Shown one piece after another: positions 52,676-63,040 of a DNA stretch of 64,000 bases; the stretch's first letter is position 1, and each line of letters opens with the position of its first letter. The stretch comes from Conchocele bisecta (taxonomy: Eukaryota; Mollusca; Bivalvia; Lucinida; Thyasiridae). The position numbers were made by a program, and so were the translations under genes. The notes under the pieces were generated by a model. The model searched no databases. It was not told where the DNA came from and worked only from the letters and a program-made list of their open reading frames with translations. The stretch spans positions 7,078,685-7,142,684 of the forward strand of contig CM055279.1 in NCBI GenBank assembly GCA_029237695.1, given 5' to 3'.

Positions 52676-52990
52676 TTATTGATCCCCTTCCCTGAACGTA
52701 GAATCGACACTCATGTTGGTGTGTATTGGCCACCATAGACAAATGTCAATCAGGCCGAATTCGGGAATGTCGCTAAAATCCGCTGTAAATCCATCGATAG
52801 AATGAGGATTAACATCAGTTAGACCCACATGTGCGAGTTTTGTTGCGACACAATCGCGATCATTAAACAAATCTGGGTCAACAGGTAGCTGTAACCACTC
52901 GACAGAGGTCGCTAATTCCTTTAACACGGCTTTGTTGTATAGCTGTCAAACGTGTGACTCATTTTCGCACAGGTGTCGTGTGAGTTTAAA
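52676..52990 (-). other. Protein-like minus-strand open segment, unknown
   Basis: From an in-frame TGA near 52960, the minus strand is open to 52676 (QLYNKAVLKELATSVEWLQL ... VATKLAHVGLTDVNPHSIDG). It has balanced composition and no repeats, unlike most open frames here, but I recognise no family. It lies in GRHPR intron 2 on the opposite strand. It may be a fragment of a mobile element's ORF or an exon of another gene. Confidence 0.3.
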
Positions 52991-53199
52991 AATAGACTGT
53001 CGGAAGGTCAAACTTGATATCGTTTGTGTGTTGAACGTGTCGCGTGTTTACATGTGTTTATCCGGTGGAGAGTATTCGGAGGGAGTTAACTCTGCCGAAA
53101 ATTATAGCCTGATACTAAATTTATCGATGACCGCACGATTTGTGACGCAAATGGGGGCAAATCACAACTTGAACAATCCGATGTATTTTTGTATGTAGA

Positions 53200-53698
53200 A
53201 CATCCGTTGTTGATATTGTTCAGTGCAAGTAGTTTTTCATTATATTATTTTCAATTATCGGTTGCGTATGACAGTTAAACGTTGAGTAACACAATGCATT
53301 TTGTTGTTATGGTTATTCCAAGATATCACTACGGACTAGCCCATCGAGGGGGGTCTGGGGCCTGGTTAACTGTCAGACGCGATCCCAATACATAGGCTAC
53401 CCTATGTAAAAGACATTTGCAAATAAAGGTTAAATACAAAATAAATAAATGACAGTGATATCCGTTAATAAAATTGGAAAATAATATTCAACAGTTAGTA
53501 TTTGATCAAACTGAATATAACACTCCCGTGTATATTTGCCTCCCTGGGCAATAATCTGGGACCATATAACCACCACCTTGTCCGTCTGTTCGCCTGTTCA
53601 TCTGCGAATCCGACTGCTATCTGTGTTACTGTAAGTCGGGATGGCTTGAACATTCGCATACGTCTAGTTAATATTTATCATACATGTATGTCCATTCA
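53200..53698. other. Intronic stretch, no gene recognised
   Basis: No open frame or repeat that I can assign in this part of GRHPR intron 2. Confidence 0.5.
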
Positions 53699-53941
53699 GG
53701 GGCCCGTTTCACTAAACTTCTTACGACTAAAATGTTCGTAAGTGCAAATTTAAGATCGTCTGTAAATTACTATTTATAGATTTACATTTATTGAGCATAG
53801 GCTGCATATGAAGCCTATGCTCAATAAGTGTAAATCCAATAATTGTTTACAAGAAAACATTGTTAATGTGAAATTTACAGACTATCATAATTTTGCACTT
53901 TCGAACATTTTAGCCGTACGAATTTTAGTGAAACGGCCCCC
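53699..53941. mobile_element. Family D MITE, copy 5
   Basis: GGGCCCGTTTCACTAAACTT to TTTTAGTGAAACGGCCCC, palindrome TTGAGCATAGGCTGCATATG with complement. Confidence 0.8.
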
Positions 53942-53989
53942 TGCAGCCCACCCATGCGGCCTGTTCTCTAGGTCAATGTCAAAAGACAT

Positions 53990-54275
53990 GTAGCCTATTT
54001 CCCCAAAATTGCAAAGTATACTTATCTTGCTAAGTACACTTTGAGGGAGAATTGTTCATTTAAGGATACATTTATTTTTATTAGACTGAATTTATTACAT
54101 TATCACAGCCGTTTTGGCTGTGATAATGTAATAGATTCTGTATAATAATTCTGCACACTTTTAATCATCAAATATATGCAGTCGTTAGCTCTATATGAAT
54201 TAATCCATTTCAGGAAAAATAAGTGATTACTCACTCAAAGATTACGTAGCTAGATAAGTATGCTTAGCATTTTTC
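53990..54275. mobile_element. Family E MITE, copy 4
   Basis: TAGCCTATTTCCCCAAAATT at the left. The right end is cut (TAAGTATGCTTAGCATTTTT) where the inverted partner repeat begins. Centre CACAGCCGTTTTGGCTGTG. Confidence 0.75.
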
Positions 54276-54690
54276 AGAGCTCCAGATAAGCTGCGTATTC
54301 GCTTAAATACCCAATTAAAATTGCCAAAAACCCAATTGATATCAGAAGTAGCGAGTATTAAAAAGCAATAAATATGTTGTGGTACCTTCATCATGCTGCA
54401 GAAAACGATAAACGGACCACAAATATAGCATATTTTTCATATTTTCCTTGAAAACACATCTTGGTATTTCATTAGATGTCATTAGAATTGTCTCCTTCGA
54501 GACAATTATAATGAAATGCCAAGACATGTTTTCATTTCGAAGAAAACTATTCAATAATTGCTGTCTGTAATGTGTAAACATGCAGTAGTGTGATTTTATT
54601 TTACCCAATTAAAACTTTGAAATACCCAATTGCTACAAAAATGATGAGTGACAATACTCAATTACTAATTCCTTATCTAGAGTCCTGATT
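54276..54690 (-). repeat. Inverted-repeat partner 2 flanking GRHPR exon 2
   Basis: GAGCTCCAGATAAGCTGCGT, AATTGCCAAAAACCCAATTG and ATTAGAATTGTCTCCTTCGA are the reverse complement of 50460-50935, with about 10-15% divergence by eye. Confidence 0.75.
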
Positions 54691-54783
54691 TTTGTGAAAT
54701 CTGCTACAGGAAGTTTGCGTTAAGTGTTTGAGTGGTACATCCATCAGACTTAGTGTTATTGATTTCTCGTTGTACATTCTCAG

Positions 54784-55382
54784 GCGTGGCTGCTGTCAAG
54801 AACGGAGAGTGGGGTAAATGGCGTCCCATGTGGCTCTGCGGCACCGAACTCACGCAAAGGACTGTGGGTATTCTCGGCCTTGGCAGAATAGGGTACGGTG
54901 TTGCTAGGCGGCTGAAGCCATTCGGAATCAAGCGCATCATTTATCACGACGTGTGCCGAGTAAGCTACGCCGATGACGTTGGTGCGCAGTTTGTTGAATT
55001 TGACACTCTGGCGAAAGAATCCGATATCATTTGCATATGCTGTAACCTTACGCCGCAGACGAAGCATAGGTTTAACAAGGAAACATTTAAAAATATGAAA
55101 AGTAGTGCGATTTTAATAAATTCCGGTCGCGGAGGCGTCATTAACCACGATGATCTGTATGACGCACTCACTTCCGGAGAGATATGCGCAGCTGGTCTAG
55201 ATGTCACGGAACCAGAACCACTTCCGGCGGACCACCGTCTCGTCTCGGTACCAAACTGCATAATCCTTCCGCACATGGGAAGTAACACTTGGGATTCCAG
55301 GAATAGCATGTCCGAAACCACGGCTAAGAATATTCTCGCGGTATTTAAGAATGAACGCGCCGTAGGGGATGTCTATCATTAA
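54784..55382 (+). CDS. GRHPR: Glyoxylate/hydroxypyruvate reductase, exon 3 (C-terminal)
   Basis: Acceptor TGTACATTCTCAG (ends 54783), stop TAA at 55380-55382. It enters in phase 1. Residues 126-324 hold the NAD(P)-binding domain and the C-terminal part of the catalytic domain: WRPMWLCGTELTQRTVGILG, then the glycine loop GLGRIG (157-162), RRLKPFG, and the catalytic Arg in INSGRGGVINHDDL (241). Glu follows in DVTEPEPLP (270) and His in ILPHMGS (289). The three exons give 975 bases, 324 codons plus stop, close to the 328 residues of the human enzyme. The gene looks intact. I see no canonical AATAAA close downstream; a tandem repeat begins about 150 bases after the stop. Confidence 0.93.
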
Positions 55383-55539
55383 TATTGCATACACATTCCG
55401 GATCTCATCCTGGTTCCACAAACGAACGATCGCATATCGTTTACACATCGTTTTGACATCGTTCGTTTTTATACGACCGTTTTTAAAAAACGGTACGTAT
55501 TATGTTTTACCGCACGGTGGGCGGGTGGGCGGGCGGCTG

Positions 55540-56490
55540 AAGAAAAAGCGCATAGTTCGTGTACACAACTCCTCCGAAACCGTTCAGTCGATCGATATGA
55601 AACTATACACACGTCTTCTACACATATTGAAGATGTGCACCTTGGTGTTTTTGTGTCGAAAAAATAGTTTTTAACAAAAATGTCACCTTTTTAACTTAGC
55701 CATTTTTTCTACATTTTTCTATACGGTACAGAGTTTGTGTACATAACTCCTCCGAAACCGTTCAGTAGATCGTTCACAAACTGTACACACGTCTTCTACA
55801 CATATTGAAGATGTGCAACTTGGTGTTTTTATGCCAAAAATATATTTTTAACAAAAATATCACCTTTTAAACTTAGCCATTTGTTCTACATTTGTCTATA
55901 CAATTCTATATACGGTACAGAGTTTGTGTACACAACTCCTCCGAAACCGTTCAGTCGATCTTTCTGAAACTATACACATGTCTTTTCCACATATTGAAGA
56001 TTTCCACATATTGAAGATGTGGACCTTGGTGTTTTTATGCAAAAAAAATATTTTTTTAACAAAAATATCACCTTTTTAACTTAGCCATTTGTTCCACATT
56101 TGTCTATACAATTCTATATACGGTACAGAGTTTGTGTACACAACTCCTCCGAAAGAGTTCTGTCCATCGTTCTGAAACTATACATACGTCTTCTACACAT
56201 ATTGAAGATGTGCACCTTGGTGTTTTTATGTCGAAAATATATTTGTTAACAAAAATATCACCTTTTTAACTTATCAATTTTTTCTACATTTTTCTATACA
56301 ATTTTATATAGGGTACAGAGTTTGTGTGCACAACTCCTCCGAAACCGTTCAGTCGATCGATCTGAAACTATGCACACGTCTTCTACACATATTGAAGATG
56401 TGCACCTTGGTGTTTTTATGCCAAAAACATATTTTGTAACAAAAATATCACCTTTTTAACTTAGCCATTGTTTCTACATTATTGTATCCA
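55540..56490 (+). repeat. About 190-bp tandem repeat, 5 copies
   Basis: The unit includes ACAACTCCTCCGAAACCGTT, CAGTCGATC, TCTTCTACACATATTGAAGA, TGTGCACCTTGGTGTTTTTA and ATCACCTTTTTAACTTAGCC. Starts at about 55565, 55745, 55933, 56141 and 56331. The copies differ by substitutions and small indels (one has a local CCACATATTGAAGATTT duplication). It follows GRHPR and may overlap its 3' UTR. Confidence 0.9.
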
Positions 56491-56757
56491 ATTCCCTATC
56501 ATTTCTACTTTACACTCTACTTTTCTATCTCTCTGCCTAAATTAGTATACATGTTTAGCACAACGAGACGAAGAAATAATGCTATAGACTTTCAAATTCT
56601 CATTAATGTTTCTTGCCTTGGTGACAGCTTCACATTTCTGCATCTTCGCTGTCTGGCCCATATTCGACGGGCGTATTTTGTGACTTACGGCACTCTTGTT
56701 TATAATTAGAAAACGATGTTTTCATTGGTTTAAAACAATGAAAATATCATTTTCTAA

Positions 56758-56933
56758 TTAACTCTTTGCATGCTAGCGGCGAAAATATTCGCCAAACGAA
56801 TTAGAAGTATATGTTTTATTTCTCTCTGTAAATATGTCTTGAAATTTCATTAGAATTGTAATATAGTGAATTGTCATCTGCTATTTTTGAACTATTTATA
56901 GCCCACAAATTTTCCAGCATGCAAAGAGTTAAG
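56758..56933. mobile_element. TTAA-flanked MITE with CTCTTTGCATGCT ends
   Basis: TTAACTCTTTGCATGCTAGC at the left and CCAGCATGCAAAGAGTTAA at the right. It adjoins a separate hairpin at 56706-56757 (AGAAAACGATGTTTTCATTG with complement). Confidence 0.7.
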
Positions 56934-57113
56934 AACTCGTTTTCACGTACAACAAAAATCGATAATAGTTTCTATGCATATCGTTTTCATTGCTTTTTCG
57001 GCATTCGTTTTCGTGTGTTAGGGAACCTTAACAAATTCCTTGTAAATGTACCAATAGAGCCGATGAACAAACTATAGTATCACATCTATGAGCACACATA
57101 CATATATGTACTA

Positions 57114-57183
57114 CAGTGAAACCTCTCTAAACCGGACACCCTGAGAGATCCCCAGGGTGTCAGGCTTAGAGGGGTTTCACATT
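57114..57183. mobile_element. Family B MITE, copy 5
   Basis: CAGTGAAACCTCTCTAAACC to GCTTAGAGGGGTTTCACATT. Right end diverged. The sequence after it (CACCTGAGATAAATGACCAA) is shared with the flanks of copies 1 and 2. Confidence 0.75.
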
Positions 57184-57367
57184 AAATCGGGCATTTTTGT
57201 CATTCTGAGGCAAAGTTACGTGGTATGCGATCACGGACTGACATTATCACCTGAGATAAATGACCAAGAAACTCATCAAAAGTAAGATCACGGGTGTTTT
57301 CGTTTTGTCCAGAAACTGCCGACATGATTTTAACGAGCTATATAGATCCTGATTAGGATCCAGGGCC

Positions 57368-57598
57368 ACGTGCCACGAAACTTCGTACGACTAAAATGTT
57401 CAAAATTATGACAGTCGGGTAAATTTCAAATTAACAACGTTTTCTTGTAAACAATTATTGGATTCACATTTATTGAACATAGGCTGCATATGCAGCCTAT
57501 GCTCAATAAATGTAAATCTATCGATTGAAATTTCCAGACGATCCTAAATCTGCACTTACGAACATTTTAGTCATACGAAGTTTAGTGAAACGGGCCCC
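57368..57598. mobile_element. Family D MITE, copy 6
   Basis: GCCACGAAACTTCGTACGAC to GAAGTTTAGTGAAACGGGCC. Confidence 0.75.
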
Positions 57599-57599
57599 T

Positions 57600-57832
57600 G
57601 GGTCGCGTGCCACGAATTCGTACGACTAAAATGTTCGTAAGTTCAAAATTATGAAAGTCGGGTAAATTTCAAATTAACAACGTTTTCTTGTAAACAATCA
57701 TTAGATTTACATTTATTGAGCATAGACTGCATATGCTCAATAAATGCAAATCAATCAATTTAAATTTCCAGATGATCCTAAATCTGCACTTACGAACATT
57801 TTCGTCGTACGAAGTTTAGTGAAACGTGCCCC
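57600..57832. mobile_element. Family D MITE, copy 7 (tandem with copy 6)
   Basis: GCGTGCCACGAATTCGTACG to GAAGTTTAGTGAAACGTGCC. It follows copy 6 directly in the same orientation and shares its private change GCCACGAA at the left end, so the pair arose by tandem duplication. Confidence 0.75.
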
Positions 57833-58251
57833 AGGAGTCCAGTAAGTCCGAGGGTGTTGGTGTATGCTCAGGCCGGTCATTGATCATGGGCTCTAAACGG
57901 CAGTATTAGTGCACCCGTAGTATCATGAATGTGCCAGTCAGTTATTGTTGCTATTTTTTGTTATTTTATTTATGCAATTGAAATGCACTGTGACTTTAAA
58001 GGACACGGGTCTCAGAGATATTCGTAGAAAGTGATGATACAACCCGTTAAGAAATGTATTTAATTATAGATTTGCACCGTTATTTCAGAAGCAGCACAAA
58101 CGGTTCGTTCGGAAATAATGTTTATAATGCTGAAAAATAACTAGTGTTACGAACTCCAGGTTGTTGGGATCTTAATGATTATTTATTTAACTCAATACTA
58201 ATACTAGAGACCGATAAGGACACCTTTTGAAAATGTGGTACCGTACATGTA
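57833..58251. other. No gene or repeat recognised
   Basis: No open frame of note. Confidence 0.5.
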
Positions 58252-58360
58252 CAGAGGAACCTCTCGAAATCGGACACCCTGGGAGGTCCCCAGTGGAACC
58301 TCTCTAAACCGGACACACTGGGGAGGTCCCCAGTGTGTCCGGTTTAGAGATGTTCCATTG
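58252..58360. mobile_element. Family B MITE, full copy plus a left half
   Basis: A left half (CAGAGGAACCTCTCGAAATC, 58252-58290) runs straight into a full copy (CAGTGGAACCTCTCTAAACC to GTTTAGAGATGTTCCATTG, 58291-58360). Confidence 0.75.
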
Positions 58361-58458
58361 TAATTCCTATGTAAGAGCACTGAAACACATGCCTGTGTGT
58401 GTTGTAATCATGAACACCGATAAACATCAGCGATATTTGACAGTGATATCGGTCATAA

Positions 58459-58760
58459 TTTAACACTTTCAACACCACAGCTAGACCTCTATAGAGACAA
58501 TGTTTGCAAACAGTGCAGATCCAGATGAGCCGGCTCGTAACGAGCCGTCTCATCAGGATCTCCACTGTTTGTTAATAATTTATTTTAAACGTCGTACAGA
58601 TTACCCTTTTAGAAGAATGGGATAATTTGAATGAACAAAATTAATGAAATAGCGTGAAACATTGGCATGGAACATCCTATTAAGTTGCTTGGTGTTTAAA
58701 GGGTTAATACTGTTAACCCTTTGAACTCGAAAGCCCGCTATATGCAAGCTGTGTTTGCTT
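58459..58760. mobile_element. Family C MITE, diverged copy plus a fragment
   Basis: GCAAACAGTGCAGATCCAGA, GAGCCGGCTCGTAACGAGCC and the end GGTGTTTAAAGGGTTAA (58706). A fragment starting TTAACCCTTTGAACTCGAAA follows at 58714 and breaks off. Confidence 0.75.
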
Positions 58761-58984
58761 TTTGCAGCTCAAATAAGTGAATGTTTAAATTTGTTATATG
58801 TTTTTATCATTTGTTCCCTATTTAGTAATGAAGAAAATCAATAATCCATTTGTAAAAGAAAAATACGCAATGATTTTGAAATCAGGGGGTATAGTACGCT
58901 TTAGACATAAAGCTTATCTGGAGTTCTGATTGGATTCAATGTATATTATTGAAAAATTGTAATCGACATTTATCCATCTGTGTT

Positions 58985-59280
58985 ATTAATCTGTGGTAGT
59001 TACTTCCCTTTCCATACATTATTTTGTACTTTAGTATCCCCTCGCTGATAGGCAAGATGGTATATAGCGTTAGTCCATGTACGTGCGTACGTCCGTACGT
59101 ACGTGCGTACGTCCGTACGTGCGTGCGCGCGTTAGTGGCACATTTCATTTTGCAATAACTTTTGAATAGCTTGACCGATTTTGATAATATTTTGTCACAA
59201 TTGGTGTCTAGCGATGGAGCTTTGTTTTACATACGACCCACGTCCGACTACTCATTGTCAATGAGCACTTATGTTCACCT
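58985..59280. mobile_element. Family O repeat with ACGT microsatellite, copy 2
   Basis: TACGTGCGTACGTCCGTACG repeats at about 59089-59128, then TTGACCGATTTTGATAATAT and TTTTACATACGACCCACGTC. Inverted relative to the copy at 37740. Confidence 0.65.
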
Positions 59281-59729
59281 TGTGTGTAAGGCAAATGCGT
59301 TAAAAATGTGATTTTTCATTGACTCGTGAACCGCTTCACTGATTTTGCGTATCCATAGTTCTATGTGACAAGAGATTCCGAGCAAAAGTTTTCTTGACTT
59401 AACTCGGAAATTGATAAAGCTACGAGGACGGCGTCATCAGCAGGCGATGTCATATATAAGACAAGCCATGTGACCTTTTATAAGCCGAAACGAAATTATA
59501 TGATTTTGTACCTAACAAGCTGTTCGATGTTTCGTGAACAATATTTATAGAAACTGTTGATGACATTTTCATAGCAAATGCGAAATTATATTCCGCATTT
59601 GCTCTGAAAATTTTGTCAACTTTCAACGTTATTTACATAAAAAATATCGTAAATTGTTTATATTTGTTTTTCATGAGATATCGCACATCGTCCTGTATTA
59701 CACATCATTGCACATCGTCATATAAGTAT
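59281..59729. other. No gene; decayed family P piece
   Basis: TATTCCGCATTTGCTCTGAA near 59591 and nearby TTTTCATAGCAAATGCGAAA resemble family P. No open frame of note. Confidence 0.45.
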
Positions 59730-59844
59730 CACAGGTTGAAGTAATTTTTGTTTTAGCTTATTTGTTTGTTCTTTTATTGATGCTTTTAGGCATATTTAAT
59801 GTATGTATAGACCTCGGTCCGTTACTTCAACCTGTGATGAGTAT
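59722..59844. mobile_element. hAT-like element 3, deletion derivative
   Basis: The element is 59730-59836, only 107 bp: CACAGGTTGAAGTAATTTTT at the left and ACCTCGGTCCGTTACTTCAA then CCTGTG at the right. ATAAGTAT before and ATGAGTAT after are a probable 8-bp target duplication with one change. Confidence 0.75.
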
Positions 59845-60052
59845 GCGCTTTAGCGCATCAACGTTGAACAAGTACTCCACAAGATAAGTATGAACATGTA
59901 TGTACATGTAGAATCGGGTCAAAATATCAACTGGCCGTGACACTGTGAACTATATATACTTTTCCTATTAAACACAAAGTATTACTTTCTTTGTTTCTGA
60001 TTATTTTCTTTACATATCCACACATCCTTCTGACTGGAACCCTTAAAGGTAC

Positions 60053-60592
60053 ATGCCCACTCAGTAGGCACAAAATGTTCTTTATATCAGAGACACCATT
60101 TGAGACATTTTATGGCAAAATAAACATTCATTCACCATTACTCCACGTATTGATTGACATTAGTATGCATTTTATATCAGACGTAACTTTACACACTGAT
60201 ATCAGGGGCGATACCCGCGTTTCCTTAAAATGTCAACGGACATTACAATTTATACTCTGTATTTATTTTTTGATGCACCATTATCATACTTTATTATCTG
60301 TCGAAACTATTATGTTTTCAATTGACGCTTTTAATTAATGGTATTTTTAATTATTTATACGCATTTAATGAGTATAGATAATTAAAAATACCATTTCTCA
60401 TTTGCATATGAAGATAGCCTGATACCAACGCGCGTCACTATCAGTAAAATAAATATTACTAAATGATTATACCTGCATATCGGCGGCTCGTAATCTTTAG
60501 AACTGGTGGAATAGTGACACATTTATACACTTATTTAATTCCTATAAATAACAGTTTGTGCCTAAATGGGCATGCACCTTTAACCCTTAGGA
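60053..60592. mobile_element. Family Q inverted-repeat element, copy 2
   Basis: TTAAAGGTACATGCCCACTC to AATGGGCATGCACCTTTAA. Internal landmarks ATATCAGGGGCGATACCCGC and CGCGCGTCACTATCAGTAAA. Colinear with 43481-43983. No coding capacity. Confidence 0.8.
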
Positions 60593-60652
60593 TCATGTTG
60601 GGTTTTCTTGTTACGTCACAGTTGAATCCGGTTAAACCCATTATAAAAGTAG

Positions 60653-61080
60653 TAGAAGTTTGCAGAGAAATTTGAATCAGATAGAATCGAACATTGTTTA
60701 AACCTGTAGCCTATTTCACCGACATTGCAAAGTATACATATCTAGAAAAGTATACTTTGAGGCAGAAATTTTGGCTGTGAAAAATAAATGATTACCCCCT
60801 CAAAATATACTTTGCTAGATAAGTATACTTTGCAATTTTGATGAAATCGGCTACTGGTCCAATTCAAATTTATCTGCAAAATGTTCACACTAACTACATA
60901 TGTAATGCTGCTAATTTGGTATTGGCGGACTCGTGGTGTTAACGGTTGAAACATGGTCATCATTAAAAGGAAGAAACTGCAGTCGTACTGATGAAAAATA
61001 AGATTTACCTGATACCTCATGGGCGCCGCCATTACTACACACAAAATATAGACCACGTGATACCATACCCTGATTTAAAG
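60653..61080. mobile_element. Family N foldback interrupted by a family E MITE
   Basis: The loop and inner arms (GCAGAGAAATTTGAATCAGA and AATTCAAATTTATCTGCAAA) are split by a short family E copy at 60704-60856 (TAGCCTATTTCACCGACATT to AATTTTGATGAAATCGGCTA). The right arm continues to GACCACGTGATACCATACCC at 61080. Confidence 0.75.
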
Positions 61081-61153
61081 AGACGAGTACTTTTAAATAA
61101 TTGACACCGAACATTATTTCCCATGACCTCAAGAGTGTTCGGATTAAAGTGGA

Positions 61154-61212
61154 TTCAGGCACAAACAATGGAATGGCTAAATAATTTAGCCATTCCATTG
61201 TTTGTGCCTGAA
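61154..61212. repeat. 59-base near-perfect palindrome
   Basis: TTCAGGCACAAACAATGGAA then TGGCTAAAT, one central base, and the exact complement. No mismatch is visible in the 29-base arms. Confidence 0.9.
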
Positions 61213-61262
61213 TTTTGAGTCGAGACACAAATAACGACCTATAGCCGATAAAGGTCAGAGAT

Positions 61263-61540
61263 ACGGAGTCCCGCACGGGACATGGATATTTTGTTATTAA
61301 TTCGTTCCCACGAAATAATATTTCGTTCCCATGATATAACAATTCGTTCCCACGAATTACCAATTCGTTCCCATCCCACGAATTAACAATTCGTTCCCAC
61401 GATATATAGTGGGAACGAATTGTTAATTCGAGGGAACGAATTGTTATATCATGATAACGAATTGTTATATCGTCGGAACGAGTTATTTCGTGGGAACGAA
61501 TTAATAAAATAGAAGTACACGTCCCCTGCGCGGCTCCGTA
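61263..61540. mobile_element. Foldback-like element family F, copy 4
   Basis: ACGGAGTCCCGCACGGGACA to CCCCTGCGCGGCTCCGT. The left arm has ATTCGTTCCCACGA words and the right arm GGAACGAATTGTTA words, with the turn at CGATATATAGTGGGAACG (about 61402). Arms are about equal. Confidence 0.8.
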
Positions 61541-61662
61541 GATATATGGGTACGCAGACAAGTTATTTATGGACATAAGTGATGATAAACATAGCGATAA
61601 TAGCATAACTACCCACAATGTAAATTATGTAATATGCACATATAGATGAACCGGATCTAACC

Positions 61663-61910
61663 TATGATGTGTGGTTGTTAATGGGAAAATGGGGCTTATG
61701 GGATGTGTGACCAGTGTAGCTGCTGATAAAATAACACACTTGTGTAGCCTGCTAAAGATGTATACTGCTTGTTAGAAGCGTGCCGGTGTTTCATTGACGG
61801 AATAGCGACCAGTGCAGATCCTGATCAGACTGTGCGGATGGATGCACAGTCTGATCTGGATCTACATTGGTCGCAAAGCCCATGAGCCCCATTTCTCCAG
61901 TCACAGCCAC
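61663..61910. mobile_element. Family G hairpin element, copy 8
   Basis: TGTGTGGTTGTTAATGGGAA at the left and CCCATTTCTCCAGTCACAGC at the right, with core AGTGCAGATCCTGATCAGAC. Confidence 0.8.
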
Positions 61911-62093
61911 CGTATGAGATGTATTATTATCTCGAACAGTCGCCAGGTATGCCAACTTTGATCGTAAATAGTTATTCAATGGTTACAACGTAATATGTAA
62001 ACATGGATGCTTTGCATTTAATCTCTGATATAAGATTACTTTTATCTAGATCCTTCGTCCTGTATTTTGACGTTGATATTAAAGGATTTATGT

Positions 62094-62555
62094 ATCAGGG
62101 TATTTTATCACGCGGTCTATTGTTCACACCACTGCAGTAAGGGCGGCGCCCATAAGGTCTCAGGTAAATGTTAGTTTTCGTCAATACGACTGCGGTTTCT
62201 TCCTTTTAATGATGACTATGTTCCAGCCGTTAACACTATGAGTCCGCCAATACCAAATTTAGCAGAATTACTTGTGTAGTTAGTCTGAACATTCTGCAGA
62301 GAAATTTGAATCGGGCCAAGTTTAAACAACGTTCGATTCCGTCAGATTCAATTTCTCTGCTGAATGTTCAGACTAACTACACAAGTAGTAATACTGCTAA
62401 ATTTGACTCGTCGTGTTAACGATCACATGGTCATCATTAAAAGGAAGAAACCGCAGCCATTTTGATGATAAATAAGATGTACCTGATACATCATGGGCAC
62501 CGCCATTACTACAGTGTAAACAATAGACCACGTGATCCCATACCCTGATGTGTCC
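62094..62555. mobile_element. Family N foldback, complete copy
   Basis: Arms of about 225 bases. Left starts ATCAGGGTATTTTATCACGC, right ends CACGTGATCCCATACCCTGAT. Inner arms CTGAACATTCTGCAGAGAAA and TTTCTCTGCTGAATGTTCAG meet at about 62320-62335. No open frame. Confidence 0.8.
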
Positions 62556-62690
62556 GACATGTCGTGTGGTAGTTGGTTCGGAGTATGCGATGGTTAATTT
62601 AACGATCCGGATGCATCCTTACCGGAATTCCGACCGGATACCGGGTTTTCCCTCAGGCACGCCTTCTTGTATGTGAGAGTCAAATCTGGT

Positions 62691-62794
62691 TACAGTGGGG
62701 TCAGCGTGTAAGTGCACACACGAACGAACACGACAGGTTGGTTCCAACCTGTCGTGTTCGTTCGTATGTGCACTTACTCGCTGACCCCACTGTA
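62691..62794. mobile_element. Palindromic Tc1/mariner-like MITE (100 bp)
   Basis: CAGTGGGGTCAGCGTGTAAG to ACTCGCTGACCCCACTG (62693-62792), flanked by TA on each side. Inner arms ACGAACGAACACGACAGGTT with complement. Nearly perfect palindrome, so recently inserted or recently copied. Confidence 0.85.
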
Positions 62795-62944
62795 TACCCC
62801 TTACTTTTAAGAGAAGTGGCCAAGTGACTTTGGTGTGGTATGGACCTAGTATCAGGTCAGGTTATTCTAATTTCAGAGCTGAATATATTTGTTTTCGATG
62901 AAAATATTCCGTTCTGATTTTAGGACCCCACCCTTTAATGCAGC

Positions 62945-63040
62945 AGGTTAAATGCGGGATCGAACCCGTTGGCCCAGCCTTAAATGACCTTAGCTGTTGA
63001 TAGGCCGTTAAACACCAATACTTTAAATCAAATCAAATCG
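62945..63040 (-). repeat. SINE-like fragment
   Basis: GCGGGATCGAACCCGTTGGC contains a reversed pol III B box (GGTTCGATCC on the minus strand). It is followed by AAATGACCTTAGCTGTTGAT, GGCCGTTAAACACCAATAC and AATCAAATCAAAT, the style of tail seen on mollusc tRNA-derived SINEs. Head and tail orientations do not agree fully, so the copy is rearranged or the B box is a coincidence. Confidence 0.45.

Noticed and set aside
53000..53198. 88-codon plus-strand frame ending near 53198
   Set aside because: No homology, no start context and no splice support. It partly overlaps the open segment on the other strand.
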